From positions 1,240,001 through 1,304,000 of the forward strand of contig NZ_CP014699.1 in the NCBI RefSeq assembly GCF_001642085.1: DNA of 64,000 bases. The letters run 5' to 3'. Under the pieces are notes generated by a model. It had not been told where the DNA came from and made no database searches. It saw only the letters and a list, made by a program, of their open reading frames with translations. The position numbers and the translations under genes are program-made. Of this stretch, positions 37,527 to 46,544 are shown one piece after another. The stretch comes from Streptococcus pantholopis (GTDB lineage: Bacteria; Bacillota; Bacilli; Lactobacillales; Streptococcaceae). How positions within the stretch are numbered: position 1 is the first letter of the stretch; each line of letters starts with the position of its first letter.

Positions 37527-37579
37527 ATAAGAGCCCCCGGAGAATCAGAACAATCTGGCTTTCCGGGGGCTCTTATTTT
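37527..37579 (+). terminator. Terminator after the DUF3042 gene
   Basis: AATAAGAGCCCCCGGA pairs with TCCGGGGGCTCTTATT, then TTTA. The 16-bp stem may also serve the minus-strand immunity genes arriving from the right. Confidence 0.9.
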
Positions 37580-37632
37580 AATTAACCTTTCTCTGTCTTA
37601 GTTGTATTCTTTACTGCTTCAAATACATCTCT

Positions 37633-38241
37633 TCACCACTTCTCCCACTCTGTCACGACCTTGACATGACCATAATCAGCAGGAGAATAGTTACTGTCAT
37701 AGATCGCACACCAGTCAGTCAGCACTTTTTGATTGATAATCTCATCATAGTAACGGTCCAAATCGGCTGCCGTGATGCCATAGTCAGCCAAATATTTCTT
37801 GACTTGTGAGGCTTTATCAATATATTTGTCAGGGTCACCTTGTTTGATGATTTGAACACTTTTTCGGAATCTTTTTTCTTTCAAAGAATATCTGCCAAAA
37901 ATCCAAATTCGTATATCTGGTGCCAGCTCTTTTTCAAAAGAAAGAAAAACTGTCCTAGTATCTTGAGTAAAATGAAAAATTAATTCGACATTTTTATAAG
38001 TATCGGGAAGGTATTTATTACTGTATACAATATCAGAGTAAAAATGAGAATCATCGTACTCTTGATATTTTCGTACATCTACACCATTCAAACTGCTAAA
38101 AATATTTTTATTTTTATAGCTTTTTTTCGTTTCTTGATACATTTCGTCAAATATATTTTGCGGCTGTCTCATATAGTGATAGTAGAGCCCCGCTGAGAGA
38201 ACCATCAAAACAAGAGCTGTCATTAAGATTGTTTTTTTCAT
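37633..38241 (-). CDS. TipC-like immunity protein, paralog 3 of 3
   Basis: 202 residues from ATG 38241 (MKKTILMTALVLMVLSAGL; SD AGAGG). One N-terminal membrane helix, then an extracytoplasmic domain beginning NIFDEMYQETKK and ending in a constant tail TDWCAIYDSNYSPADYGHVK followed by TEWEKW. The pattern (single anchor, about 200 residues, NIFDEMY start, tandem copies behind a toxin-domain fragment) resembles the TipC family that protects against the LXG toxin TelC, but this is recognition by pattern. The middle (about 45-135) differs strongly from its two neighbours while both ends are nearly identical. Confidence 0.6.
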   Translation of the reverse strand: MKKTILMTALVLMVLSAGLYYHYMRQPQNIFDEMYQETKKSYKNKNIFSSLNGVDVRKYQEYDDSHFYSDIVYSNKYLPDTYKNVELIFHFTQDTRTVFLSFEKELAPDIRIWIFGRYSLKEKRFRKSVQIIKQGDPDKYIDKASQVKKYLADYGITAADLDRYYDEIINQKVLTDWCAIYDSNYSPADYGHVKVVTEWEKW

Positions 38242-38294
38242 TTGTAAGCCTCTTTGCACTCTCACATCGCTTGTGTCTGTTTATACAGGCATCA

Positions 38295-38908
38295 TTACCA
38301 CTTCTCCCACTCTGTCATGACCTTGACATGGCCATAATCAGCAGGAGAATAGTTACTGTCATAGATTGCACACCAGTCAGTCAGAACTTTCTGGTTGATA
38401 ATCTCATCATAGTAACGGTCCAAATCGGCTGCCGTGATGCCGTAGTCAGCCAAATATTTCTTGACTTGTGAGGCTTTATCAATATATTTGTCAGGGTCAC
38501 CTTGCTTGATGATTTGAACTTTTTTTTCAAATGTTTTTGACTTTGCGATATATTTGCTAAAAACCCATATTTCTACACCTGTTCCTATTTCTCTTTTAAA
38601 AGAAATGGACATTGTACGGTACCGCCTTTCAAAATTAAAACCGACCCTTATTTCAGTATACTTATTTGGTAAACTTTTTTCATTGTATCTTCCAAAAGGA
38701 GTATATTTAGAATATTCTCCATCACTCGGCCAAGAACCTCTGATATCGAAACCTTCAATATCCTCCAAAATATTATGACTGCGGTAAGTCTTTTTCGTTT
38801 CTTGATACATTTCGTCAAATATATTTGCGGCTGTCTCATATAGTGATAGCAAAGCCCTGCTGAGAGAATCATCAAAACAAGAGCTGTCATTAAGATTGCT
38901 TTTTTCAT
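38295..38908 (-). pseudogene. TipC-like immunity protein, paralog 2, frameshifted
   Basis: The N-terminal 28 codons (MKKAILMTALVLMILSAGLC) are in one frame and the rest (NIFDEMYQETKKTYRSHNIL to TEWEKW) in another. Compared with the flanking paralogs one base is missing in the A-run just before NIFDEMY (plus strand near 38822: ATATTTGCGG versus ATATTTTGCGG). As read, the membrane anchor is separated from the domain. A start inside (38852) would give a 185-residue anchorless protein. Confidence 0.75.
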
Positions 38909-38961
38909 TTATAAGCCTCTTTGCACTCTCACATCGCTTGTGTCTGTTTATACAGGCATCT

Positions 38962-39579
38962 TTACCACTTCTCCCACTCTGTCATGACCTTGACATGGCC
39001 ATAATCAGCAGGAGAATAGTTACTGTTATAGATCGCACACCAGTCAGTCAGCACTTTCTGGTTGATAATCTCATCATAGTAACGGTCCAAATCGGCTGCC
39101 GTGATGCCATAGTCAGCCAAATATTTCCTGACTTGTGAGGCTTTATCAATATATTTGTTAGAGTCTCCTTGTTTTAGAGCTATTTTAACAAATTTTTTCA
39201 ATGTTCTATCTTTATGAGTATATAATCCCCATATTCTTACTCTAATCTTAGAATTGATGTCCTTTTCAAAAGCAAGAAAAATAAGCTTAGCATCACTTTG
39301 AAAATTAAAACTGATAGCAATATCAGAATACCCATTAAACGTGGTTTCTTCACTATATGTTCCGAATGGTGCTCGCGCAATGTTGGGATCATCACTCGGC
39401 CAAGAACCTCTGATATCGAAACCTTCAATATCCTCCAAAATATTATGACTGCGGTAAGTCTTTTTTGTTTCTTGATACATTTCGTCAAATATATTTTGCG
39501 GCTGTCTCATATAGTGATAGTAGAGCCCCGCTGAGAGAACCATCAAAACAAGAGCTGTCATTAAGATTGTTTTTTTCAT
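38962..39579 (-). CDS. TipC-like immunity protein, paralog 1
   Basis: 205 residues, first of the tandem set and the one directly after the toxin-like fragment (15 bp from its stop). N-terminal anchor MKKTILMTALVLMVLSAGLY, then NIFDEMYQETKKTYRSHNIL and a conserved tail. SD AAAGAGG lies before ATG. Its first half is nearly identical to paralog 2 (through FDIRGSWPSD), after which the sequences diverge, then converge again from about SNKYIDKASQV. If it is TipC-like it should sit on the outer membrane face to meet incoming toxin. Confidence 0.6.
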   Translation of the reverse strand: MKKTILMTALVLMVLSAGLYYHYMRQPQNIFDEMYQETKKTYRSHNILEDIEGFDIRGSWPSDDPNIARAPFGTYSEETTFNGYSDIAISFNFQSDAKLIFLAFEKDINSKIRVRIWGLYTHKDRTLKKFVKIALKQGDSNKYIDKASQVRKYLADYGITAADLDRYYDEIINQKVLTDWCAIYNSNYSPADYGHVKVMTEWEKW

Positions 39580-39594
39580 TTATAAGCCTCTTTG

Positions 39595-40302
39595 CTATTT
39601 AGCGGCCGCTTCTAAACGATCCAAAAACTGTGAAACATCGCTGTAATGCTCGGCAATATAGGCCCTGCTTTCTGTCTCACCTGCTATCAGAATATCTGTC
39701 GGAACCAGACTGCTGTATATCGTTTGTTTGACTTCACACCAGTCCTCGTTTTGAAGAAATTCTTTTTCCCTTACAGTATCATCTTTCGCCACATCCCTAT
39801 AGTAGGACGACATAGCCTTATCATAAGACTGCCCTTGTTCTATCCGGCCGGCAATATTAACGGCATCCAAGTCAGCCTTATAGTCATCTTCACCGATACT
39901 GGGAGTCATATCGTTAGCATTATAGGTGGTATCACCTTCCCAGCCGGATAAATCTTTAACATTCTCCCGACCGCCGTAAAGATCAGATAATTGGAAAAAT
40001 GCTGGATTTAGATGGGTGGCCATAGTGATAGACTGATGGGTAAAATCCGCATTTCCCGCGCCATTATTGGAATAAGCCTGAAGCTTTTCATTCCAGAATT
40101 CATCAAAGCCTTTACCTGTCCCATAAGCTTCTTTGTAGTTTTTTTCAGCCGAAACCCCACAAGCGCTAAGGATTGTCTTTGTTTTTCGGAAAGTCTGCTC
40201 TTTGCTATTATCTGTAACAACTGCCGAAATAGCTGCTGGCAGTTTCGACAGCTGTTTACTGACAGGGTCAAAAATAGGGGTGCAATAGCTGCAATTGAGC
40301 AG
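39595..40302 (-). pseudogene. Start-less C-terminal toxin domain resembling TelC (LXG type)
   Basis: An open frame of 235 codons begins directly after the in-frame clp stop, with no ATG until residue 95 (MATHLNPAFF). It contains FDEFWNEKLQAYSNNGAGNA, DLYGGRENVKDLSGWEGD, and an acidic cluster GEDDYKADLDAVNIAGRIEQ. TelC, a secreted type VII toxin that degrades lipid II, has an aspartate-rich active site. The acidic cluster together with the adjacent TipC-like genes makes a TelC-type C-terminal domain the best guess. No LXG N-terminal domain or type VII secretion genes are in the window. It is a displaced or orphan toxin tip that is probably not expressed from its own start. Confidence 0.55.
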
Positions 40303-40305
40303 GTT

Positions 40306-42978
40306 TTAAGAACGACTTCTCTTGTTTTCTTGTTTCAAGACTTGGATTTCTTTGTCAGCTGTAATAAGAATGCGGTCTCCTCGCTTGATGTCACCATTAA
40401 TCAGCATAGTGGAGAGTTTATCCTCGATCAAGCGAGTAATACCGCGTTTCAGCGGTCTGGCACCGTTAATAGGATCTGAGCAGGTGCGGGCAATAAAGGC
40501 TGCAGCTTTTTCATCAAAACAAGCGTCAATCCCTTGGTCAGCAATGAGAGCTTCCTCTTCTTTTAAGAGGAGTTTGGCAATCTCAAAGAGCGCCTGCTCA
40601 TCAAAAGGCTTGAAGGTGACAATTTCATCAATACGGTTTAAAAATTCGGGCCGAAAATAACTTTTTATGGCAGACTGAGCATTATTATTAATGTAGTCAT
40701 AATCCAGCTGTGAAGCCAACTGGCCAAAACCGATTCCTGAGGTCTGCTGACTGTCTCCCATGCCTAAATTAGAGGTCATAACAATAATAGTCTCTTTAAA
40801 ATCGGTCGTCACCCCATTGCCATCGGTCAAGATGCCGTCATCAAAGACTTGCAGCAGAATGTCAAAAATTTTCGGATGAGCTTTTTCAATTTCATCGAAT
40901 AAAATCACCGAATAAGGTTCTTGACGCACTTTGTTGGTCAGCTGTCCGCCGCCTTCAAAACCGACATAGCCGGGCGGTGCGCCAATCAGTTTAGATACTG
41001 TGTGCTCTTCCTGAAACTCCGACATATCAATACGAATCATGCGATTGTGCTGGCCAAACATCTCGGCTGCCAGTGTCTTGGCTGTTTCTGTTTTACCAAC
41101 ACCGGTCGTCCCTAAAAACAGATAAACACCGACCGGACGGTGGGGATTGCGAAAGCCGGTTTTTGAACGAATAACGGCTCTTGAAATGGCATCAATCGCT
41201 TCTGACTGACCAATAATTTTTTTGGAAAGACGTTCCGGCAGCCGTTTCAGTCTGTCCAGTGAATCGGCTCTGTCTGCTTCTTTTGTGGATACCTTGATAT
41301 CTTTAAGGGGAATGCCTGTTTTTAAAGCTACCGCTTTTTTAACATCTTTGACACCGACCCGCAGATTGTTTTGAGGATTGGAGGTCATTTTGTTTCTTGA
41401 TTTTTGAAAATCTGCCTGAAGGTCTGACATTTTTTGCCGCACTTTGTCAATCTGTTCCCTGTCAGGAAATTCTACCGCTTGAAGCTGTTTTAGCTTATTC
41501 TTTAATCTCTTTAGCTTGGCATCATAAGCCTGATTAGCCTTTGAAACTGTCCCGCCCTCAATACTGACCAGAGCACCGGCATTGTCAATAACGGTAAAGG
41601 CGCTGTCAGGCAACCTTTCCTGCAGCAAGTAGCGCTTGGCCAGTTTAACAGCTCCGCTGATAGCTCCTTGGCTATAGCGCAGGTTATAATGATTTTCGTA
41701 AACCGGAATTAAGGCTTTGATTATTTTTTGAGTATCTTCAAGTGACGGCTCGGCAACCATTATTTTTTCAAATCGCCGAACTAAGGCAGAATCACGCGCA
41801 ATGTAATCCTGCCACTCTCTGGGAGTGGTAGCGCCGATAATCCGGAAATCACTGCGGGCCATAACTGGCTTTAAGGAATCTGTCAGAGATTTTCCTTCCC
41901 ACAGCATATGAATTTCATCAATAAACAGGATAACATTTTTCTCCCGCGCCATCTCGTCAATAAATCTCAAAACACCTCGATTATATTCCCAGCGAAGAGC
42001 TGCATTTAAATCTTTAAGACTGAACTGCAGAATTTTTTTCCCCTTTAGCGAAGGGATTTCCTGATTGACGATTTTTATCGCTAAGCCTTCAACAATGGCT
42101 GATTTCCCAACACCGCCTTCACCCAAAAGGGCGACATTGTTTTTATCCCGCCGAACCAGGGCCACTTCAATATTCTTAAGTTCTTTTTCACGACCGATAA
42201 CCGGCTGCAGCAGGCCTTTTTCCGCTTTTTCTGTCAGATCTGTAGCAATATCCTCTAAGATAGAATAATCGGGATTATCCAGTTTATGAGAGATCTGTTC
42301 TGACTCCGCCTCTCTTTTTTGCTGTTCTTCTTCAGCACGTCCATCACGAAAGTCACTCCAATGGTAATAGCCCTCACGAACCGAAAAACGGGACTGAATA
42401 TCTTCCAGTGACAGCATCAGATGGGGGTCATATTTCAGCATTAATTTTTCGATAACCTGACAGGCATTGGAGGTTTCATCCTGCACCATGCCTATCAGTA
42501 TCCAGTAACTGTCAATACCGCCTTCCGGGACATTCTGAAAGCGCATCTCTTCAGCGAACTCAAGGATTTGTTTAACATTCTCACTCAGAAAGAGATCCTG
42601 GGCATACTTAACTCGCGTCTGCGTTGCTGCTTCCTGCAGGAATTGCACCGGATTAGCTTTCAGCCATCTTGCCCGGAGCTGCCGCCGACGCCGCTCTGGA
42701 TTGCTTAAATAATCGTCACGCTCATCCAGAACGATTTCCATCCGCTCCTTTACTAAATCAGCCGCTTCAATTTCTTTTAGAATTTTGGTTTTTGTAATTG
42801 AATAGCGCCCCAAAGCATAATTAGCTCCTGAATCAACAGTCGAAGCCAAAGCGGACAGTAAATCCTGCGACGTCATCAGCTCTCTCTTATCTGCTTTAAC
42901 CAGTTCAGCCGCTGTTTCTAAAGCTTCTTTTGTTTGTTTGGTCAACTTGTATTCAATAATATGGGAATTATTGGACAT
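40306..42978 (-). CDS. Two-AAA Clp/Hsp100 ATPase with a ClpP-type IGF loop
   Basis: 890 residues from ATG 42978 (SD AAAGGAAG; the longer frame adds seven residues). A divergent N-terminal Clp-N domain (1-200), then an acidic/charged linker; AAA-1 has GEGGVGKS (286-293) and ILFIDE (350-355); a short coiled coil lies near 480-535; AAA-2 has GTTGVGKT (623-630) and VILFDE (691-696). GIGFG at 748-752 is the loop used by ClpP-partner unfoldases, so protease coupling is expected, unlike ClpB. It is not the zinc-finger ClpE, and the N-domain differs from standard ClpC. The class (ClpC-like) and substrates are uncertain. Confidence 0.8.
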   Translation of the reverse strand: MSNNSHIIEYKLTKQTKEALETAAELVKADKRELMTSQDLLSALASTVDSGANYALGRYSITKTKILKEIEAADLVKERMEIVLDERDDYLSNPERRRRQLRARWLKANPVQFLQEAATQTRVKYAQDLFLSENVKQILEFAEEMRFQNVPEGGIDSYWILIGMVQDETSNACQVIEKLMLKYDPHLMLSLEDIQSRFSVREGYYHWSDFRDGRAEEEQQKREAESEQISHKLDNPDYSILEDIATDLTEKAEKGLLQPVIGREKELKNIEVALVRRDKNNVALLGEGGVGKSAIVEGLAIKIVNQEIPSLKGKKILQFSLKDLNAALRWEYNRGVLRFIDEMAREKNVILFIDEIHMLWEGKSLTDSLKPVMARSDFRIIGATTPREWQDYIARDSALVRRFEKIMVAEPSLEDTQKIIKALIPVYENHYNLRYSQGAISGAVKLAKRYLLQERLPDSAFTVIDNAGALVSIEGGTVSKANQAYDAKLKRLKNKLKQLQAVEFPDREQIDKVRQKMSDLQADFQKSRNKMTSNPQNNLRVGVKDVKKAVALKTGIPLKDIKVSTKEADRADSLDRLKRLPERLSKKIIGQSEAIDAISRAVIRSKTGFRNPHRPVGVYLFLGTTGVGKTETAKTLAAEMFGQHNRMIRIDMSEFQEEHTVSKLIGAPPGYVGFEGGGQLTNKVRQEPYSVILFDEIEKAHPKIFDILLQVFDDGILTDGNGVTTDFKETIIVMTSNLGMGDSQQTSGIGFGQLASQLDYDYINNNAQSAIKSYFRPEFLNRIDEIVTFKPFDEQALFEIAKLLLKEEEALIADQGIDACFDEKAAAFIARTCSDPINGARPLKRGITRLIEDKLSTMLINGDIKRGDRILITADKEIQVLKQENKRSRS

Positions 42979-43017
42979 CAGACTTCCTTTCCATACCATG
43001 ATTTTTTCGTTTTTTTC

Positions 43018-43026
43018 ATTATAACA
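43018..43026 (-). promoter_or_regulatory. Extended -10 promoter of the Clp ATPase gene
   Basis: TGTTATAAT on the minus strand, 39 nt before the ATG. The AAAGAG/CTCTTT inverted repeat just upstream (43028-43048) is a possible regulator site; no CtsR or HrcA consensus was seen. Confidence 0.45.
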
Positions 43027-43252
43027 AAAAGAGATTCTTTTCTCTTTATTTTACAGTTTTATTCTTTTTAAAGCAAAAAAAACACTGTTACTCTTTACTG
43101 TCAGATAAACTGTTAACTAATTGTAAAATTTTTTGTCTTTCTTTTATTTATCAGTTTTCTATCGCAACAGCAGAATGAAAATTCAGACTTTTTCTTGACT
43201 AGCCAAAATCTTTGTGCGAAAATATTAGCATATAATGAAAGGGGTTACACTT

Positions 43253-44350
43253 ATGATTATCGGTATACCTAAAGAAATTAAGAATAATGAAAACCGTGTG
43301 GCTATTACACCTGCGGGAGTTTTGGCCTTCAAACAAGACGGTCACGATGTTTGGATTGAAAAAGACGCCGGCAGCGGTTCAGGTTTTACAGATGCACAGT
43401 ATGAAGCGCAGGGAGCTGTCATCAAAGATAAGGCCCAAGACGTTTGGCAGGCTGAAATGGTGCTGAAAGTCAAAGAACCGCTGGCAAGCGAGTATGCCTA
43501 CTTCCGTCCCGGACTTCTCCTTTTTACTTACTTGCATTTAGCTCCTGCTCCTGAGCTGACTCAGGCTCTTATTGACGGAGGAGTCATTGCGATCGGCTAT
43601 GAAACGGTTGAAGATCATGGAACCCTGCCTCTCCTCAATCCTATGAGTGAAGTGGCCGGCCGCATGGCAACCCAACTCGGTGCACAGTTTTTGACAAAAA
43701 TTGAAGGCGGATCCGGTATTCTTTTAGGCGGCGTTCCTGGGGTGAAAAAAGGCCGTGTCGTTATCATCGGCGGAGGAAATGTCGGTGTTAATGCCGCCCA
43801 AATGGCTGTCGGGCTCGGAGGAGATGTCACTATCCTTGATGTCAATCCTCAGCGTCTGGCCCAATTAGATGCGCAGTTTGGCGGTAAAGTCCAGACTTTG
43901 ATGTCCAATGCACTCAATATTGAGGACAGTGTAAAAGAAGCTGACCTTCTTATCGGAGCCGTTCTCATTCCGGGAGCCAGAGCACCAAAACTGGTAACAA
44001 AAGAGATGATTGCCCAAATGAAGCCAGGGTCAGTTGTCATTGATGTTGCTGTCGATCAGGGCGGAATTATCGAAACAGCTGACCGCGTAACCACACATGA
44101 TCAGCCGACCTACCTTGTAGACGGAGTGGTGCACTATGCTGTAGCCAATATGCCCGGTGCTGTAGCCAGAACTTCTACTCTGGCACTGACAAATGTTACG
44201 CTGGGCTATGCACTGGAGTTGGCCAACAAAGGCGCTGACAAAGCTCTGGCTGAAAGCCGTCCGCTGCGCACAGGACTCAATATTTACCGAGGTAAAGTCA
44301 CCAACAAAGCAGTCGCCCAATCACTAGGACTGACCTATACAGACATATAA
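43253..44350 (+). CDS. ald: Alanine dehydrogenase
   Basis: 365 residues from ATG 43253 ([20 protein letters not shown]), SD AAAGGGG; the frame extends six codons further upstream without an SD. NAD-dependent interconversion of alanine and pyruvate plus ammonia. The N-terminal substrate-binding motif [20 protein letters not shown] and the Rossmann motif [15 protein letters not shown] are intact; the C-terminal [16 protein letters not shown] is family-typical. It is divergent from the Clp gene. A repeat array starts 3 bp after its stop. Confidence 0.95.
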   Translation: MIIGIPKEIKNNENRVAITPAGVLAFKQDGHDVWIEKDAGSGSGFTDAQYEAQGAVIKDKAQDVWQAEMVLKVKEPLASEYAYFRPGLLLFTYLHLAPAPELTQALIDGGVIAIGYETVEDHGTLPLLNPMSEVAGRMATQLGAQFLTKIEGGSGILLGGVPGVKKGRVVIIGGGNVGVNAAQMAVGLGGDVTILDVNPQRLAQLDAQFGGKVQTLMSNALNIEDSVKEADLLIGAVLIPGARAPKLVTKEMIAQMKPGSVVIDVAVDQGGIIETADRVTTHDQPTYLVDGVVHYAVANMPGAVARTSTLALTNVTLGYALELANKGADKALAESRPLRTGLNIYRGKVTNKAVAQSLGLTYTDI

Positions 44351-44353
44351 AAA

Positions 44354-44628
44354 CAAGATACAAAGGCCGTCAAAAGAGCAAAGCAAAAATAGAAGACTGG
44401 ACGAAGAGCCATAGGGCTCTAGGACAGGCTGTCTTTTTTGCACAGCTCTTAGGCCGTGTTCAATTCATCAAGATACAAAGCCCGTTAAGAACATAAAAGG
44501 AAAATAGGGGACTGACTGAGGAATCGCCAGATTCTAAATCAGGACATAGTTCACAGAGCAGTCACATTCCTAGGTCAGCTTCCTACGACTGCGTCTTTTC
44601 CCCCGCAGCGTTTAGGCTTTATCAAAAG
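44354..44628. repeat. Two palindromic repeats downstream of ald
   Basis: Unit 44354-44468: arms GGCC..AAGAGC..GCAAAA with TTTTGC..GCTCTT..GGCC and inner hairpin GAGCC/GGCTC. Unit 44469 to about 44628: arms GCCC..AAGAAC and a B-type right arm CCCGCAGCGTTTAGG, with a loop insertion (CACAGAGCAGTCACATTCC to ACGACTGCGTCTT). That insertion recurs in the copy at 46185-46355. This is the one array whose CAAGATACAAAG end abuts a stop codon rather than a start. Confidence 0.88.
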
Positions 44629-44636
44629 AACAAATT

Positions 44637-44680
44637 AAGAGGCTAGGACAACAGTGTCCTGCCTCGTTTTAGTTTTATTA
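44637..44680 (+). terminator. Terminator after ald
   Basis: GAGGCTAGGACA, ACAG loop, TGTCCTGCCTC, then GTTTTAGTTTT. It lies beyond the repeats, between the convergent genes. Confidence 0.75.
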
Positions 44681-44750
44681 GACATATGCGTTTGACGCAG
44701 TGGTTGATTGGAAGTTCTCATTCCTTGTCAAGCAAAGGATAGCGACCTTC

Positions 44751-45395
44751 CTAGTCAACTGTCCCACTCTCTTTTATCTGTTTGAGAAACTTTCTGATAA
44801 TCACCGCTAATTCCTCGGGGCAGTCACGGTTGAGCTCATGACCGCCCTGAGGTATAAGTGCAAGGTCAGCATCTTCCGGCAAGGCTGACATGGCTTTAGC
44901 TGCCGGCAAATTGAAGGTATCTTTCTCCCCGCAGATAATCTGGACTGGGAGTTTGGTTTCTGTCAGCTCCCGACTGAGATCAAAATCTGACAAACTGCTG
45001 TAAAATGAATTAAGACCTTTCTTATCCATTCCTTGTTTTTTCAGAATAAAAGCAGGCATGACTTTAAAAATTAAGCGCTGCAGCTGATAAAAACAATTAC
45101 TTTTCAGCTTATACTGACCGGCAATAAGTACCAGGCCTTTTAGATTAGGCAGATTGTATTTAAGCATAGCAAGTGCCAAAACGGCTCCTAGTGACAGGCC
45201 AATTAAAATAATATCCTGATCCTTTTTTTGCTCCAGTTCCTGCTTCAGTCTGTTTTCTATTTGATAAAAATCAGTCGGCAGTCCCTCATCAGCAAATAAA
45301 TTAACAGTTATAGTCTGATAGTTGGGCAGAGCCTGAATAACCGGCTGCCAGACTTTTTGATTCTGTCCCAGTCCGTGTAAAAAAATCAGCTGCAT
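44751..45395 (-). CDS. Alpha/beta hydrolase
   Basis: 214 residues with the oxyanion motif IFLHGLGQNQKVW at the start, nucleophile elbow IGLSLG (Ser near 68) and late GGHELNRDCPEE with the probable catalytic His; ICGEKDTF supplies the Asp region. Substrate unknown. Its first bases overlap the end of the upstream PHP gene by 10 bp, so the two are co-translated. Confidence 0.82.
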   Translation of the reverse strand: MQLIFLHGLGQNQKVWQPVIQALPNYQTITVNLFADEGLPTDFYQIENRLKQELEQKKDQDIILIGLSLGAVLALAMLKYNLPNLKGLVLIAGQYKLKSNCFYQLQRLIFKVMPAFILKKQGMDKKGLNSFYSSLSDFDLSRELTETKLPVQIICGEKDTFNLPAAKAMSALPEDADLALIPQGGHELNRDCPEELAVIIRKFLKQIKESGTVD

Positions 45396-46138
45396 GTCTC
45401 ATCTCCAATTAACTGATCAGCGGAGATACCGTATTCGTCCAATATCTTTTGAATGTCTGAGAAGTGCAGTCTAAAGTGCTCCAGACGGTGCCCGTCTGAA
45501 CCGACAGAATATCTGTCACAGCCCATTTTTTTAAGCAGCCCCAGCGCGTAGCGGTAGAGAGGCTCGTGATGGTAAAGATACATGCTTTTAGCGTTCAGCT
45601 CAAAAGCTAAACCGCAGTCAATCATCTTTTGGAAAATGCGGCAGAGCTGGATTTCATAGGCTTTTAGTTCTTCAGCTGAGATATCAAACAGACGAAAACC
45701 ATAGTCAAAATGGGCTAACACATCTGCTTCTACACGGCCAATGGCATATTCCAGTCGGTCCAAATAATCTTGGATAACAGTAGGTCTGTCCATAAGGGCT
45801 ACTTCATCATCAAGATAATCATTAATGCCATTGTGATGAACTGAGAGAAGCTTTAAATCGTAGTCCTTATCAGCCAAATACGCCAGAATATCGGCTTCAC
45901 GAGGCTGATAATAGCCAATCTCAATGCCCCGCCTGATACGGTTGCCATAGCGTCGCTTAAGTTCCTCTATTTCCTTAGAATAGGCTTCATAATCAGGGAT
46001 ATCATCTTGCTGGCTGTAAGGATTGGATAAGTCATAATGCTCAGTCGTTACAATTTCACCATTATAATGTTCCAAATAATCACGAAAATTTGCATCTGAA
46101 TCGTAAGAAAAATGAGTGTGTAAATGATTATCGCGCAT
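45386..46138 (-). CDS. PHP-domain phosphatase (HisK-like histidinol-phosphatase)
   Basis: 250 residues from ATG 46138 (MRDNHLHTHFSYDSDAN), SD GGGAGGG. The PHP metal motifs are HLHTHFSYDSD (5-15), a TTEHYD (about 36-41), LSVHHNG (about 92-98) and a C-terminal SVGSDGHRLEHF. The layout fits histidinol-phosphatase-type PHP enzymes (HisK/HisJ). No other histidine biosynthesis genes are near, so the physiological substrate is uncertain. Coupled to the alpha/beta hydrolase downstream. Confidence 0.85.
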   Translation of the reverse strand: MRDNHLHTHFSYDSDANFRDYLEHYNGEIVTTEHYDLSNPYSQQDDIPDYEAYSKEIEELKRRYGNRIRRGIEIGYYQPREADILAYLADKDYDLKLLSVHHNGINDYLDDEVALMDRPTVIQDYLDRLEYAIGRVEADVLAHFDYGFRLFDISAEELKAYEIQLCRIFQKMIDCGLAFELNAKSMYLYHHEPLYRYALGLLKKMGCDRYSVGSDGHRLEHFRLHFSDIQKILDEYGISADQLIGDETCS

Positions 46139-46149
46139 ATTTCCCTCCC

Positions 46150-46355
46150 ACAAAATATAAGAGTTTAGCCGTGTTGAGTTCCATTAAGATAGAAAGCCCG
46201 TGAAAAGCTTACAGCAAAAATAGGAGCCTGACCGAGGAGTCACTAAAGACTCTAGGGAAGGCTATACTCACAGAGCAGCCACATTCGTATGTCAGCTTAC
46301 GCTTCCTACGACTGCGTCTCTTTTTTGCAAAGAGCTTAGGGCGTGTTCAGTTCAC
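46150..46355. repeat. Palindromic repeat with inserted loop module, plus a right-end remnant
   Basis: 46150-46184 is a right-end fragment (GAGTTTAGCCGTGTTGAGTT). The full unit 46185-46355 has arms GCCC..AAGCTT..GCAAAA with TTTTGC..GAGCTT..GGGC and inner GAGTC/GACTC. It also carries the insertion also seen at 44530-44600 (CACAGAGCAGCCACATTCG ... CCTACGACTGCGTCT). Right of it, 46356-46440 is AT-rich without a gene. Confidence 0.82.
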
Positions 46356-46442
46356 CAAGATACCAAAGACTCTTTAAAAATCTATTGCAGTCTTTACTTT
46401 ATTTTAACATAGGATATGAACAAAAGCATCTGAGTTTTAAGA

Positions 46443-46459
46443 TATAGTTTTAAACTATA
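46443..46459 (+). promoter_or_regulatory. MET-box upstream of the MetE-like gene
   Basis: TATAGTTTTAAACTATA, a perfect palindrome that matches the streptococcal MET-box (TATAGTTTSAAACTATA) except for T at the central S. It is centred about 94 bp before the ATG, where an MtaR/CmbR-type activator would bind. Confidence 0.75.
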
Positions 46460-46544
46460 CCTCCTTTGTAAATTTAACTATTTTTCAAACAGGCTTTCTT
46501 TCGTTAAAATGGTAGCAACATATTATAGGATTGAGGTGTTCATT

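Noticed and set aside
44681..44720. TGCGTTTGACGCA palindrome
   Set aside because: It is short and isolated between convergent genes, and no promoter is nearby.
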